A DNA stretch of 64,000 nucleotides from contig NZ_JARLTC010000033.1 in the NCBI RefSeq assembly GCF_029382225.1, positions 62,001-126,000 on the forward strand, written 5' to 3'. The notes beneath the pieces were generated by a model. It worked only from the letters and a program-made list of their open reading frames with translations, did not search any database and was not told where the DNA came from. Numbering within the stretch: the stretch's first letter is position 1; every line of letters begins with the position of its first letter. The translations under genes were made by a program, and so were the position numbers. This DNA comes from Spongiactinospora sp. TRM90649 (GTDB lineage Bacteria > Actinomycetota > Actinomycetes > Streptosporangiales > Streptosporangiaceae). Of the stretch, positions 40,581 through 52,153 are shown one piece after another.

Positions 40581-41274
40581 CTAATCGGTGCGCGATCCGC
40601 GGCGAATGACGTACGGCGGAGCGGCGACGCCGAGGTCCGCGAACACCTTCTGGGCGGCGGCTTCGTCCGGCCGGCGACGACGTCGCCGAGGTGCTCCTCG
40701 TGCCCGAGCGTCAATGTGGCGAGGTCGTACAGGGCATCGCCTTGGCCTGCCTCGGACCAGTCGATGACGCCCGTGATCTCGTCGCCGTCGACGAACACGT
40801 GATCGACCCGCAGGTCGCCGTGCGTGAAGACCGGTGTCCACGGCCGGAGCGCGGCCTCGGCGACCTGGCGGTTGCGGGTGACCAGATCGGCGGGCAGGAC
40901 GCCGTTCGTCACGAGCCACTCGCACTCGCCATCGAGATTCGCCGCCAACTCGTCGAGGCCGCGGCCCGCCTGGCCGGGCCCGGGCGGCAACGGCGCGTCG
41001 CGCAACCTCCGGATGGCGGCGCCCGCAGCGGCCCACGCCGCCGGGGACGCGGGCGACGGCTCGCCGAGGCGGCCGAGCGCCGTCCCCGGGACCGCGGCGA
41101 TCGCGAGCACCGGCGGCCGGTGCCACAGGATCTTCGGGTCGGGACCGGCGCCAGGGCCATCGCCTCGACCTCGGCGTCGAAGCGCGCCTGATCGGCGTCC
41201 ACCTTCAGGAACACGTCGCCGACGCGCAGGGTCGCGCGCTCGGAATGGGCGACGACCAATTCGACCTCATCCAT
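40581..41274 (-). pseudogene. Aminoglycoside phosphotransferase-like pseudogene
   Basis: Start MDEVELVVAHSERATLRVGD at 41274, then a frame change near 41135 into VLAIAAVPGTALGRLGEPSP and a second near 40670 into DEAAAQKVFADLGVAAPPYV. The kinase catalytic loop FTHGDLRVDHVFVDGD and the metal-binding GVIDWSEAGQGDALYDLA are present. Asn of the usual HGDLxxxN loop is His here (HGDLRVDHV). Two frameshifts block the product unless they are sequencing errors. Confidence 0.72.
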
Positions 41275-41315
41275 GGGCGACCAGTATCACGGGGATGATC
41301 ATCGACGTCACCGGG

Positions 41316-41963
41316 TTATCGCGTGCGACTGCGCGGCGAGCAGAGTTGAGCGTGCAGGGTCCGAAGAACCCATCGCTCCCAGCGGTCGCGCGGCCAGCCG
41401 CGCGTGTGCACGAACAGCAGGTACAGCTCGGGGCTGAGCAGGCCGTACAGCAGGTCGGCGGCCTCCTCCGCCGACACCTCGGGTCGTGAGCCGGGCTTGC
41501 CGACAAGAGCCTTGGCCGCGTCCTGCTGGACGACGTATCGGGGATCGACCTCGTCCGGCCACAGCGCGGCCACCTCGGGGTCGCCGGCGACCGCCGCGTC
41601 CACGACCTTGCCGATCGGGGCGACGCGCTCCAGGACCGAGGTCGTGCCGGTGACGTAGGCGCGCAGCATTTCGGGGGCGGTGCCGGCGGCCAGCGCCGCC
41701 GCGTACCACGGCCGGTCCATCGTGGCCACCGGCTCGTCGTCGCCCGCGATCGTGACGTCGACCAGTTCCTTGAGCAGGGCGCGCTTGTTGCCGAAGACGA
41801 AGTAGATCGTCTGCACCGCGACCCCGGCCTTCCCGGCGACGTCCTGCAGGTTCGTCGCGCCGTATCCGTCCCGCACGAACAGCTCCAGTGCCGCTGCGAG
41901 GATGCGCCGGCGCGTCTCCATCGCCTTCTGGGTCCGCTTGTTCGTCCGCTTGACATCGCTCAT
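41316..41963 (-). CDS. TetR-family regulator
   Basis: 215 residues: KAMETRRRILAAALELFVRD, YGATNLQDVAGKAGVAVQTI, YFVFGNKRALLKELVD, then a long helical ligand domain with EEAADLLYGLLSPELYLLFV. Divergent from the monooxygenase-like gene at 42024 across an operator region rich in CTAGAG repeats. Confidence 0.9.
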   Translation of the reverse strand: MSDVKRTNKRTQKAMETRRRILAAALELFVRDGYGATNLQDVAGKAGVAVQTIYFVFGNKRALLKELVDVTIAGDDEPVATMDRPWYAAALAAGTAPEMLRAYVTGTTSVLERVAPIGKVVDAAVAGDPEVAALWPDEVDPRYVVQQDAAKALVGKPGSRPEVSAEEAADLLYGLLSPELYLLFVHTRGWPRDRWERWVLRTLHAQLCSPRSRTR

Positions 41964-41965
41964 GG

Positions 41966-42008
41966 CTAGAGTCTATCTCTAGATTCCATTACTAGAAGTG
42001 AACTCTAG
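41966..42008. promoter_or_regulatory. TetR operator region (CTAGAG repeats)
   Basis: CTAGAG (41966-41971) and CTCTAG (41977-41982) form an inverted repeat with a 5-bp spacer; CTAGAA (about 41992) and CTCTAGAG (about 42003-42010) add further half-sites before ATG 42024. Located between divergent starts at 41963 and 42024. Confidence 0.6.
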
Positions 42009-42023
42009 AGAGAAGGTCCAATC

Positions 42024-42314
42024 ATGACGGTCATCAGCGTCACCCGCTTCCAGGCCGATCCCGCGGACGCCGAGCTGGTTCAGGCCCGGCACGCCGACCT
42101 GGTCGCCGCGATCAGGGCGACTCGGTCCGGTCTCACCGAGGCGCGCCTCGGCCGGCTGAACAAGGAGACGTGGGTCGGCGTCTGGCGCTGGGATTCGGCC
42201 GCCGACCTGCGGGCGGCCCGCCAGGCCGCCGCCGGCGACCCCGCGGCCGTCGCGGCGTTCGCGGTCGCCCACGACGTCATGGCGGAGGACATCGAGGTCC
42301 TGGCCGAGCTCTGA
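42024..42314 (+). CDS. Antibiotic biosynthesis monooxygenase-like (ABM fold) protein
   Basis: 96 residues. VISVTRFQADPADAELVQAR, HADLVAAIRATRSGLTEARL, and WVGVWRWDSAADLRAARQAA fit the small dimeric ferredoxin-like ABM fold, which oxidises or binds aromatic compounds without cofactor. AGAGAGAAGG precedes ATG 42024. Controlled by the divergent TetR gene. A strong hairpin follows. Confidence 0.7.
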   Translation: MTVISVTRFQADPADAELVQARHADLVAAIRATRSGLTEARLGRLNKETWVGVWRWDSAADLRAARQAAAGDPAAVAAFAVAHDVMAEDIEVLAEL

Positions 42315-42327
42315 CCGCCCGCCCCCG

Positions 42328-42356
42328 GCCCCGGCCCCCGACCCGGGGGCCGGGGC
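42328..42356 (+). terminator. GC-rich hairpin, likely terminator
   Basis: Perfect 13-bp arms at 42328-42340 and 42344-42356 (GCCCCGGCCCCCG and its complement) with loop ACC, 13 bp after the ABM stop. No T-run follows, as is common in GC-rich genomes. Confidence 0.6.
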
Positions 42357-42391
42357 TCCCTCGGCGAGCACCCCCGAAACGAGGAGACGAC

Positions 42392-43306
42392 GTGATCGAA
42401 ATCGACGAGCTGACCAAGGTGTACGGCTCGGCGCAGGCCCCGGCGGTGGACGAGGTGTCCCTGCGCGTCCCCGCAGGCTCGGTCTTCGGCTTTCTGGGCC
42501 CAAACGGCGCAGGCAAGACCACCACCATCAAGATGCTGGCCGGCCTGCTGACCCCCACCTCCGGGCAGGTCCGGCTGGGCGGCTTCGACGTGGCCCGGCA
42601 GCGTTCGGCCGCGATGGCGCGGTTCGGCGCCGTGCTGGAAGGCTCGCGCAACGTCTACTGGACCCTGTCCGCCTGGCAGAACCTGATGTACTTCGGCCGC
42701 CTCAAGGGCATGCGAAAGGCCAGGGTCGCCGAGCGCGCCCGGGACCTGCTGACCGATCTGGACCTGTGGGAGCGCCGCCACGACAAGGTGGGCGGCTTCT
42801 CCCGGGGCATGCAGCAGAAGGTCGCGATCGCCGTCGCGCTGATCGCCGACCCGCCGATCGTGCTGCTGGACGAACCGACCCTCGGCCTGGACGTCGAGGC
42901 CACCCGCACCGTCAAGCACTGGATCGCCGAGCAGGCCCGCGAGCTCGGCACCACCGTCCTGCTCACCACCCACCAACTGGACGTCGCCGAGGAACTGTGC
43001 GACCGGGTGGCCGTCATGCGCGAGGGGCGGCTGGTGGCCGACCTGCCCACGCGGGAACTGCTGGCGCGGTTCCGCGACCGCGACCGCTACGAGATCCGCG
43101 TCGAGGGAGCGGCGCCGTCCGGCTTCGACGCCGTCACCCGGGAGGGCGTCACCACGATCAACGTGCGGGTGAGCGATCCGCACGAGGTGTACGAGGTGGT
43201 CGAGCGGCTGCGCGCGCAGGGGGTCGTCCTGGAGTCGCTGACGCAGGTGCGGCCCGATCTGGAGGACGTGTTCCTCGCGTTGGTGAGCGGGCCGTCTCAT
43301 GCGTGA
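42392..43306 (+). CDS. ABC-2 transporter ATP-binding protein
   Basis: 304 residues. Walker A GPNGAGKTTTIKML, Q-loop region, signature FSRGMQQKVAIAVAL, Walker B IVLLDEPTLGLDVEATRTVK and switch His in LTTHQLDVAEELCDRV. The C-terminal ~80 residues form the extra domain of DrrA-type drug or polysaccharide exporters. GTG 42392 has GAGGAG eight nt upstream. The stop overlaps the next start, so the three genes to 44857 form an export operon. Confidence 0.92.
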   Translation: MIEIDELTKVYGSAQAPAVDEVSLRVPAGSVFGFLGPNGAGKTTTIKMLAGLLTPTSGQVRLGGFDVARQRSAAMARFGAVLEGSRNVYWTLSAWQNLMYFGRLKGMRKARVAERARDLLTDLDLWERRHDKVGGFSRGMQQKVAIAVALIADPPIVLLDEPTLGLDVEATRTVKHWIAEQARELGTTVLLTTHQLDVAEELCDRVAVMREGRLVADLPTRELLARFRDRDRYEIRVEGAAPSGFDAVTREGVTTINVRVSDPHEVYEVVERLRAQGVVLESLTQVRPDLEDVFLALVSGPSHA

Positions 43307-44063
43307 GGTCCTGCGCGCGGAGATCGGCAAGGGCCTGCGCGTTCAGCTCGCTCACCCGGCCGGGCACGTGATCACGCTGCTGATCAGCACGATGATGTAC
43401 CTCGGCCTGCAGTTCGTGCTGGGCCAGGGCGAACTGCGCCAGGACCTGCTGCCGCGAACCCTGGTCGCCATCGGCGGCTACTGGTTCCTGCAGTACGCGG
43501 GCCTGGTGATGGTGGCCGACCTCATCGAGGAGAAGCGCGCCGGCACCTTCGCCCAGTCCCAGATGAGCACGGCGCCGCCGTGGCTGCCGATGCTCGGCCG
43601 GCTGATCACCGCGTCGATCTTCGGGCTGGTCGTGGCCGTCGTCGCCGCCCTCGTTCCGATGGTGGTGGCCGGCATCGCGATCCCCTTGCGCTGGACGGCA
43701 CTGCTGCCCGCCGTACTCCTGGGACTCAACGCGCTGGCCTTCACCTTCCTCCTGGCCGCCCTCGCCCTGGTCTCCCCGATGATCGGCGCCCTGCAATCGC
43801 TGTTCACCTCGCTGGTGCTGCTGCTCAACGGCTCGTTCCTGCCGCTGGAGCTGTACCCGGACTGGCTGGCCGCGGCGGCCAGGGTGCTGCCCACCACGCT
43901 GGGCATCGAGGCACTCGCCCAGACGCTGTTCGAGGACCGGGCCCTGGCCGAGGTCTGGGCCGGCGGCGCGCTGCCGTGGCTACTGGCCCACACCCTCGCG
44001 CTCACCGCCGTCGCCGGCCTGCTTTTCGTCCGCAACCACCGCCGAGCTCTGGAGTCGCCATGA
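43299..44063 (+). CDS. ABC-2 type transporter permease 1
   Basis: 254 residues with about six hydrophobic helices (HVITLLISTMMYLGLQFVLG, WFLQYAGLVMVADLI, LLPAVLLGLNALAFTFLLAA, LQSLFTSLVLLLNGSFLPLE). The pattern fits ABC-2 permeases of DrrB type. It overlaps the ATPase by 8 bp and the second permease by ATGA. Membrane-embedded half of a heterodimeric exporter; substrate unknown. Confidence 0.88.
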   Translation: MREVLRAEIGKGLRVQLAHPAGHVITLLISTMMYLGLQFVLGQGELRQDLLPRTLVAIGGYWFLQYAGLVMVADLIEEKRAGTFAQSQMSTAPPWLPMLGRLITASIFGLVVAVVAALVPMVVAGIAIPLRWTALLPAVLLGLNALAFTFLLAALALVSPMIGALQSLFTSLVLLLNGSFLPLELYPDWLAAAARVLPTTLGIEALAQTLFEDRALAEVWAGGALPWLLAHTLALTAVAGLLFVRNHRRALESP

Positions 44064-44857
44064 CCTTCGCCCGCGGATTGGCCGCCGAAGTCCACAAGGG
44101 CCTGGTCAACGTGCTCGCCGGATGGCGCGAGGCGCTGCTGGAGATGATCACTTTTCCGCTGTTCTACCTGCTCATCGTGCTGTTCATGGGACGTGGGCAA
44201 CTGCGACCGGAGCTGCTGTTGCCGGTGTTGCTCGGCATGGTGGCGCTGACCTTCATCCATGAGCAGGTCAACCGGGTGTTCTGGAGCCATCTGGGCGACA
44301 TCCAGTCCGGCGTGCTGGAGCAGACCTATCTGACGCCGCTCCCCTCGGCCGCGAGCGTCCTCGGCCGGCAGGTCGCCGCCGTGATCGCGGCCGTGCCCAC
44401 CGCGCTGGCCGTCCTGGCCACCGGTGCCGTCGCCATCATCCTCGGGGGCGGGCAGATGCCTTTCGACGCCCAGGTGATCGTGCCGCTGGCCGCCATCGTC
44501 CTGGGTACCTGCGGCCTGGCCCTCGTCCTGTGCGGGCTGACCCTGGTGTTCAAACGCATCGAGATCATCACCCAGTTGTCCGTGGCCCTCTACGCCATCG
44601 CCGGGGGCACCCTGGTGCCCCTCGCCGCCATGCCCGACCCGATCTCCTTCCTCAGCCGCCTGCTGGTCCCCATCGCCCCCGGCATCGAGGCGATGCGCGA
44701 CATCCTGCTCGGCGGGCATTCCCTGGCCGCACTGCCCACCGGCTGGGGTCTCGGCTGGCTGCTGGTCCAGCCGCTGCTCATCACGGGGGCCGGGGTGGTG
44801 CTGTTCAACCGGCTCGAAAACCTCGCCCGGCACCGTGGCACCCTCGGCCGCTACTAG
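44060..44857 (+). CDS. ABC-2 type transporter permease 2
   Basis: 265 residues, six hydrophobic helices (MITFPLFYLLIVLFMG, LLPVLLGMVALTFIHEQVN, IVPLAAIVLGTCGLALVLCG, LLVQPLLITGAGVVLF). A paralogue-like partner of permease 1. The start overlaps the upstream stop. The C-terminus ends in a short basic tail (NLARHRGTLGRY). Confidence 0.88.
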   Translation: MTFARGLAAEVHKGLVNVLAGWREALLEMITFPLFYLLIVLFMGRGQLRPELLLPVLLGMVALTFIHEQVNRVFWSHLGDIQSGVLEQTYLTPLPSAASVLGRQVAAVIAAVPTALAVLATGAVAIILGGGQMPFDAQVIVPLAAIVLGTCGLALVLCGLTLVFKRIEIITQLSVALYAIAGGTLVPLAAMPDPISFLSRLLVPIAPGIEAMRDILLGGHSLAALPTGWGLGWLLVQPLLITGAGVVLFNRLENLARHRGTLGRY

Positions 44858-44991
44858 ACGGCGGCCCGGTCGGCGGTCAGGATGGCTGAACCTCCTCGAA
44901 GAGGGCGAGGACTTCGGCGGGATCCGGGCTCACGAGGCGTTCCAGACCGGCAATCGTGATCTTCGCCCACCGGCCGGCCCTTGCCCGCATC

Positions 44992-45657
44992 TGTTCCTCG
45001 CCGCGCCGCTCGGCCGGGAGCGGATCGTCGCCACCGCCATCGCCCTGGCCGACGAGGGCGGGCTGGAGGCCGTTGTCGCTGCGCGAGGTCGCCGCCGAGC
45101 TGGACGCCCGTCCGATGCGGCTGTACGGATACATCTCCACCAAGGAGGAGCTGTTCGACCTCATGGTGGACGAGGTCAACGGCGAGATCCTCCCCGAGGA
45201 GCGGTCCGGCGACTGGCGGGAGGCGCTGTCCGTCCTCGCCCACCGCACCAGGCAGGCCGCCCGCCGTCACGAATGGCCGGCCGACCTGCTCGGCGGCCGT
45301 CCGGTCCTGGGCCCGAACGCCCTCGCCGTGACCGAGACCACGCTCGCCGCCTTCGACGGCGTCGCCGACCTTGACACCGTCATGCGCGCCGTGGAGACCG
45401 TCAGCGCCTACTTCACCGGCACGATCAGACGCGAGATCACGCTTCTGCGCGCCGAGCGGGCCACGGGGCTGTCCGAGCGCGAGTGGCAGCGCGCCTCCGG
45501 CCCGCATGTGATGAGGATGCTGGCCACGGGCCGCTTTCCGGCGCTGGCCAGGGTCGTGCACGACGGCACGGACGTGGACGCCGAGACGACCTTCACGACC
45601 GGTTTGGAGTGGGTCCTCGACGCCGTGGCCGCCAACCTCGCCAACCCGCCCGCGTGA
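44992..45657 (+). pseudogene. TetR-family regulator with a frameshift
   Basis: LGRERIVATAIALADEGGLE reads in one frame and SLREVAAELDARPMRLYGYI followed by KEELFDLMVDEVNGEI in another; the change lies near 45075 within the helix-turn-helix and looks like a one-base insertion. The remainder, with a TetR_C-type ligand domain (VMRAVETVSAYFTGTIRREI, ATGLSEREWQRAS), is intact to TGA 45657. No clear start is visible. Position right after the ABC-2 exporter operon suggests it was its regulator. A sequencing error would restore the gene. Confidence 0.65.
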
Positions 45658-45660
45658 CCC

Positions 45661-46230
45661 TCAGCCGGCGGTCTTCGTGTGCAGGTAGAGGTCGCGCAGC
45701 AGGCAGACCTCCGACAGGTGGTGGATCAGTTCGCGGTTGATGTGCAGCACCAGGTCGGCCATGGGCGCGTCGGGGAAGGGCTCTTTCGGGCCGATCGGCG
45801 CCCTTAGCGCGGCGTCGTCGAGGCCGGAGACTCCGGTCAGCCAGGTGTCGAGCTGGGTCGTGAGCTGGTCGAGCGCGGTGGCGGCGTCGCCCGCGTAGTC
45901 CCAGGTCTCATAGGACGCCTCGGGTGCGCCGAAGTGCGCCGCGTTGCGGGCGGCGAGCACGCCGACGGTGACGTGGCCGAGCCGCCAGGCGATCGTGGTG
46001 AAGGGGACGGGGTCGGGCGTGGGGAAGCCGTACTCGATGGTGAAGTCTCCGGCACCGGCCTGGGTGGGCGCCGTCGAGGTGCCGCGCGGCCGGATGCTCC
46101 AGGCGTCCGGGACGGGTGACCAGAAGTACTCGTCGTCGGTCAGGCCCTCCAGCCGGGCTCGGATCTGGCGGTTCCAGTGCGCCTCCCACTGTTCGCGCAG
46201 GGCCCGGTTCCAGGTGAAGTTCGCATCCAT
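45661..46230 (-). CDS. DinB-superfamily protein
   Basis: 189 residues. LREQWEAHWNRQIRARLEGL, TDDEYFWSPVPDAWSIRPRG, TTIAWRLGHVTVGVLAARNA and HINRELIHHLSEVCLLRDLY give the four-helix DinB/MDMPI fold with metal-binding His at the GH and HH positions. Members act as thiol-dependent (mycothiol) transferases or isomerases. ATG 46230 begins MDANFTWNRALREQW. Its stop lies 4 bp from the TetR stop, tail to tail. Confidence 0.85.
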   Translation of the reverse strand: MDANFTWNRALREQWEAHWNRQIRARLEGLTDDEYFWSPVPDAWSIRPRGTSTAPTQAGAGDFTIEYGFPTPDPVPFTTIAWRLGHVTVGVLAARNAAHFGAPEASYETWDYAGDAATALDQLTTQLDTWLTGVSGLDDAALRAPIGPKEPFPDAPMADLVLHINRELIHHLSEVCLLRDLYLHTKTAG

Positions 46231-46299
46231 GTCTCCACCCTGACATCCCTGGCGGACAGGATCGGTCCGCTTTGGCTGGCAGGCTGGCGGCCAGGGACT

Positions 46300-46424
46300 T
46301 GGCACCGACCGATCCGGTCCACACGGGCTGCGCGGCGACCGGGGCGGGCTCGATCCGGCCGTCCGACAGGGCCGACGGCATCGGAATGCGCGCCAAAGCC
46401 GAAGACGATGTCTTGTTCGGACAC
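46300..46424 (-). pseudogene. Broken ORF start behind MarR-type operators
   Basis: GTG 46424, with GGGGGCGG about 5 nt upstream, reads SEQDIVFGFGAHSDAVGPVG and soon turns Arg-rich. The first 20 residues look like a real N-terminus but nothing recognisable follows before the DinB gene. The family is unknown. Two MarR-type motifs lie just upstream. Confidence 0.3.
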
Positions 46425-46448
46425 TGCACCGCCCCCAAAAGGATATGG

Positions 46449-46483
46449 TTCGTGCCACGAATCATATTAGTTCGTTGCGCGAA
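46449..46483. promoter_or_regulatory. Two MarR-type 13-mers
   Basis: TTCGTGCCACGAA (46449-46461) and TTCGTTGCGCGAA (46471-46483) share TTCG-N5-CGAA, centres 22 bp apart. The same motif lies before the MarR gene at 46979-46991. Confidence 0.55.
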
Positions 46484-46495
46484 CCGAAACGAGGA

Positions 46496-46960
46496 TCAGC
46501 GGGCGGCGTCCGGCTCCACGAAGACGGTGGGCACTTTGTTGTCGGCCACCACGCGCGTGAGCAGGACGGCGAGCGCGTCCCGCTCGGCGGGCCCGAGCCC
46601 CGAGGTCAGCTCCTCGACGCGGCGGCAGGTGCCGGCGTAGAACTCGTCGGCCAGCTTGGCGCCCCGTTTGGTGAGCTCCACCCGCACCGCGCGGGAGTCC
46701 TGCGCGTCGGGCCTGCGCTGGACCAGGCCGTTGCGCTCGCTGCGGTCGATCAGCCCGGTCAGGCTGGACTTGGCCAGGCCGAGCACCGTGCCCAGCTCGC
46801 CCATGCCGTACGGCCGGGCCATCAGCACGCACAGCAACTGGCCCTGCTGCTGCGTGAGACCGTACTCGCGGGCCGAATCCACGTACACGGCGTTCACCAG
46901 GAAAGTGGACCGGACCAGCGCCGTCACCACGCCGAGCCGGACATCGACATGCTCACTCAC
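46496..46960 (-). CDS. MarR-family regulator
   Basis: 154 residues. LGVVTALVRSTFLVNAVYVD, LTQQQGQLLCVLMARPYGMG, ELGTVLGLAKSSLTGLIDRS and ERNGLVQRRPDAQDSRAVRV form the winged helix with its DxR wing. Divergent from the VOC gene at 47082, with a TTCG-N5-CGAA palindrome 18 bp before its start, so it probably controls itself, the VOC gene and perhaps the UvrA-like gene. Confidence 0.9.
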   Translation of the reverse strand: MSEHVDVRLGVVTALVRSTFLVNAVYVDSAREYGLTQQQGQLLCVLMARPYGMGELGTVLGLAKSSLTGLIDRSERNGLVQRRPDAQDSRAVRVELTKRGAKLADEFYAGTCRRVEELTSGLGPAERDALAVLLTRVVADNKVPTVFVEPDAAR

Positions 46961-46978
46961 CGGCCCAGGCTAACAAAT

Positions 46979-46991
46979 TCGCGGGACGAAC
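46979..46991. promoter_or_regulatory. MarR operator, third 13-mer
   Basis: TTCGCGGGACGAA matches TTCG-N5-CGAA; with flanks it reads TTAGTTCG on the minus strand, as does the copy at 46471. Confidence 0.6.
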
Positions 46992-47081
46992 TAACCGGAT
47001 TCCAGCAGGGCCCTCCCGAAGGAGCGAGCCGGTCAGGAATCGAGAAGCGCCGGGACCCCCGCCGCACCTAGCCTCACCGGC

Positions 47082-47492
47082 ATGGACATGAGCGTTCACG
47101 CGAGCTTCCTGCCGCACGACGACCCGGAGGCGACCCTCGTCTTCTACCGCGACCTCCTCGGGTTCGAGGTCCGCGGCGACGTCGGCTACGACGGGCTGCG
47201 CTGGATCACGGTCGGCCCGGCCGGCCGCCCTGGCGCGTCCATCGTGCTGCAACCGCCGGTGGTCGACCCCGGTGTCACCGAGCACGAGCGCCGGACAATA
47301 GCTGAGATGATGGCCAAAGGCACCTACGCCGGTATTGTCTTGGCCGTCACCGACCTCGACGGCGCCTTCGAACGACTGCGGGCCGCCGAGGTCGAGATCG
47401 TCCAGGAACCGACCGAGCAGCCCTACGGCGTTCGCGACTGCGCCGTCCGCGATCCGGCAGGCAACATGATCCGCATCAACGAGCTGCGCTGA
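47082..47492 (+). CDS. VOC-family protein (glyoxalase/bleomycin-resistance fold)
   Basis: 136 residues. MSVHASFLPHDDPEATLVFY, RDLLGFEVRGDVGYDGLRWI, GIVLAVTDLDGAFERLRAAE and RDCAVRDPAGNMIRINEL form two beta-alpha-beta3 modules. Likely metal ligands are His at the start (HASFLPHD) and Glu near the end. Such proteins bind drugs or act as dioxygenases or lyases. It lies 121 bp upstream of the UvrA-like gene on the same strand, a common resistance pairing. Confidence 0.85.
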   Translation: MDMSVHASFLPHDDPEATLVFYRDLLGFEVRGDVGYDGLRWITVGPAGRPGASIVLQPPVVDPGVTEHERRTIAEMMAKGTYAGIVLAVTDLDGAFERLRAAEVEIVQEPTEQPYGVRDCAVRDPAGNMIRINELR

Positions 47493-47612
47493 GCCACCCC
47501 AGGCCGGCCGCACCAGACAAAGCAGACATACATCTCATTGCTGGTTAAATCAGTCGGGCGACGCCGACGGGGAGACCGCGAAGACGGCCCCCGAGTACTG
47601 GATGGAGACAAG

Positions 47613-49990
<2,378 letters not shown>

Positions 49991-50006
<16 letters not shown>

Positions 50007-51211
50007 CCGGCCGCCGCTGTTCGCGTTCGGTGGCCGCCGAGCGCGAACAGCAGCGCCGCCGCCGTCAGCGCCACGCCGAACCACACGACGCTCGTGACGC
50101 CCAGGTGGTCGGCGAACAGCCCGCCGAACAGCGCCCCGAGCGCGATGGACGTGTTGTAGCCCATGGTGTTGAGCGACATCGCGGCCTCGAAGGTCTCGGG
50201 GGCGGCGGCCTGCGTCATGTTGACCTGGCTGAGCTGGGCGACGCCGAAGGACAGGCCCCACAGGACCATCGCGACGATCGCGCCGGCCAGGCCCTGGCCG
50301 ATGGTGAGCAGCGCCAGCAGCGACACCATCAGGCCCGCGCTGCCGACGATGAACCCGCGCCGCGGATCGCGGTGCACGGTGGATCCGGCGATGAGGTTCC
50401 CTGCCGCGCCGCCGACACCGTAGATCATCAGCACCACCGTGATGAAGAACGGCGTGGCCGACGCGCTGTCCTCCAGGAAGGGCCGCACGAAGGTGTACGC
50501 CCCGAAGTGGCCGAGCACGAACAGCACCACCGCGACCAGCACCGAACGCAGCCGCGCGTTTCTGAGCGGCAGCCCGAAGACCTCACGGACCGAGACCGCG
50601 TTCGCCGACGGCAGCGACGGCACCAGGACGACGACCGCGAGGAACACCAGCGCGCTCAGGCCCGCCCAGATGAGGAACGTGGCCCGCCATCCGGCGAGGC
50701 TCTCCAGCAGTGTGCCCAGCGGGATGCCCACGACGGCGGCGACCGAGATGCCGGACATCACCACCGCCGCGGCCTTGCCGGCCTGGCGTTCGGGGACCAT
50801 GCGCATGGCCATGCTCACGCCGATCGCCCAGAACACGCCGCTGGCGAATCCCATGGTCAGGCGCGTCGCCAGGACCAGCGGGTAACTCGGCGAGACGGCG
50901 GTGACCAGGTTTCCCAGCACCAGGATCACCAGCAGCGTCGAGAGCAGCACGCGGCGGTTGACGCGCCGGGTCCACGCCACGATGAACGGCACTCCCAGGC
51001 CGGCCGACACGCCGTACAACGTGACCATCAGGCCAGCGGCGCCAACGGATATGCCCAAGCTCGTGCTCACCGGGGTGAGCAGGCCGACGGGCATCAGCTC
51101 GGTGGTGAGAAAGACGAACAGGCTGGCCGTGATCGCGGCGACGCCGAGCCATGGCCGCAGCGCCGTGCGAGGCCGGTCGTCGTAGGTGATCACTTCTTCA
51201 CTCAGACTCAT
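49991..51211 (-). CDS. MFS exporter, DHA1 type (12 TM)
   Basis: 406 residues and about twelve helices: ITASLFVFLTTELMPVGLLT, the motif A-like VPFIVAWTRRVNRRVLLSTL and the motif C-like AVVGIPLGTLLESLAGWRAT. The pattern fits YdhP/AraJ-type DHA1 drug or sugar exporters. It overlaps the UvrA-like gene by 16 bp at the 3' ends and is divergent from the LysR gene, which probably activates it. Confidence 0.9.
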
Positions 51212-51271
51212 GGAATCAAGGGTGCGCGAAGAGCGATCAATGAGTCCAACGCATACTTGTAATCGCGATCA

Positions 51272-51286
51272 ATCGTGCTGCACGAT
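51272..51286. promoter_or_regulatory. LysR-type operator
   Basis: ATCGTGC T GCACGAT is a perfect 7-1-7 palindrome between the divergent MFS (51211) and LysR (51293) starts. GCGATCAAT occurs twice nearby (about 51233 and 51265). Confidence 0.6.
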
Positions 51287-51292
51287 GGATGG

Positions 51293-52153
51293 ATGGAGCT
51301 GCAGCAACTCAGGTACGTCCTGGCCGTCGCCGAGACCAGCAACTTCACCCGGGCGGCGGAACGCTGTCGCGTGGTGCAGTCGGCGCTCAGCCATCAGATC
51401 GCCGGGCTTGAGCGGGAGCTGGGCGCCCGGCTGTTCGAGCGGACCAGCCGGCGCGTGCGGCTGACGCCCGCTGGGGAGGCGTTCCTGCCCGCCGCCCGTG
51501 CCTGCCTGGACGCCGCGGACCGCGCGCGGGCCGACGTCGCCGCCGCGAGCGGGGAGATCCGCGGACGGCTGGCCGTCGGCGCCATCCCCACGCTCACGGC
51601 GGTCGATCTGCCGGTCGCGCTGCGTGAGTACTGCCACCGCCATCCGCGCGTCCACATCACGCTCATCTCGGCGGGCAGTGAGGCGCTGATCGAGCGGGTC
51701 CGGCGGGGCGAGGCGGACGCCGCCTTCCTCGGCCTGCCGCCCCGCGCGGAACCGAAGGGCGTGGAAAGCCGCCGCCTGGGCGGCGGCGAGCTGGTCGCGG
51801 TCGTCGCCCCCGATCACCCCCTGGCGGGCGGCGAGGCCGACCTGCGGGCGCTGGCGGGCGAGCGGTTCATCGACTTCCGCGCGGGCCACGCCGGGCGGGC
51901 GCAGTCCGACGAGGCGTTCGCGGCGGTCGGGGTGCGCCGTGAGGTGCCCTTCGAGGTGTCCTCGGGCGACTTCATGGCCGATCTGGTACGGCAGGGCCTC
52001 GGCGTGGGCATGCTGCCCGCCGCGTACGCGCCGCGCTTCGCCGACCTGCGGACCGTCCGGCTGCGCGACGCGCCCACGCGCGTGGAGTACCTGATCTGGG
52101 ACAAACGGCCCTCCCCGGCCGCCGCCGCCTTCCTCGAACTGATCACCACGTGA
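51293..52153 (+). CDS. LysR-family regulator
   Basis: 286 residues. N-terminal winged helix MELQQLRYVLAVAETSNFTR, AAERCRVVQSALSHQIAGLE, RELGARLFERTSRRVRLTPA; then the periplasmic-binding-like effector domain (LAVGAIPTLTAVDLPVALRE, VHITLISAGSEALIERV, DFMADLVRQGLGVGMLPA). ATG 51293 sits just after the palindromic site, as expected for autoregulation. Overlaps the convergent P450 gene by 11 bp. Confidence 0.92.
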   Translation: MELQQLRYVLAVAETSNFTRAAERCRVVQSALSHQIAGLERELGARLFERTSRRVRLTPAGEAFLPAARACLDAADRARADVAAASGEIRGRLAVGAIPTLTAVDLPVALREYCHRHPRVHITLISAGSEALIERVRRGEADAAFLGLPPRAEPKGVESRRLGGGELVAVVAPDHPLAGGEADLRALAGERFIDFRAGHAGRAQSDEAFAAVGVRREVPFEVSSGDFMADLVRQGLGVGMLPAAYAPRFADLRTVRLRDAPTRVEYLIWDKRPSPAAAAFLELITT

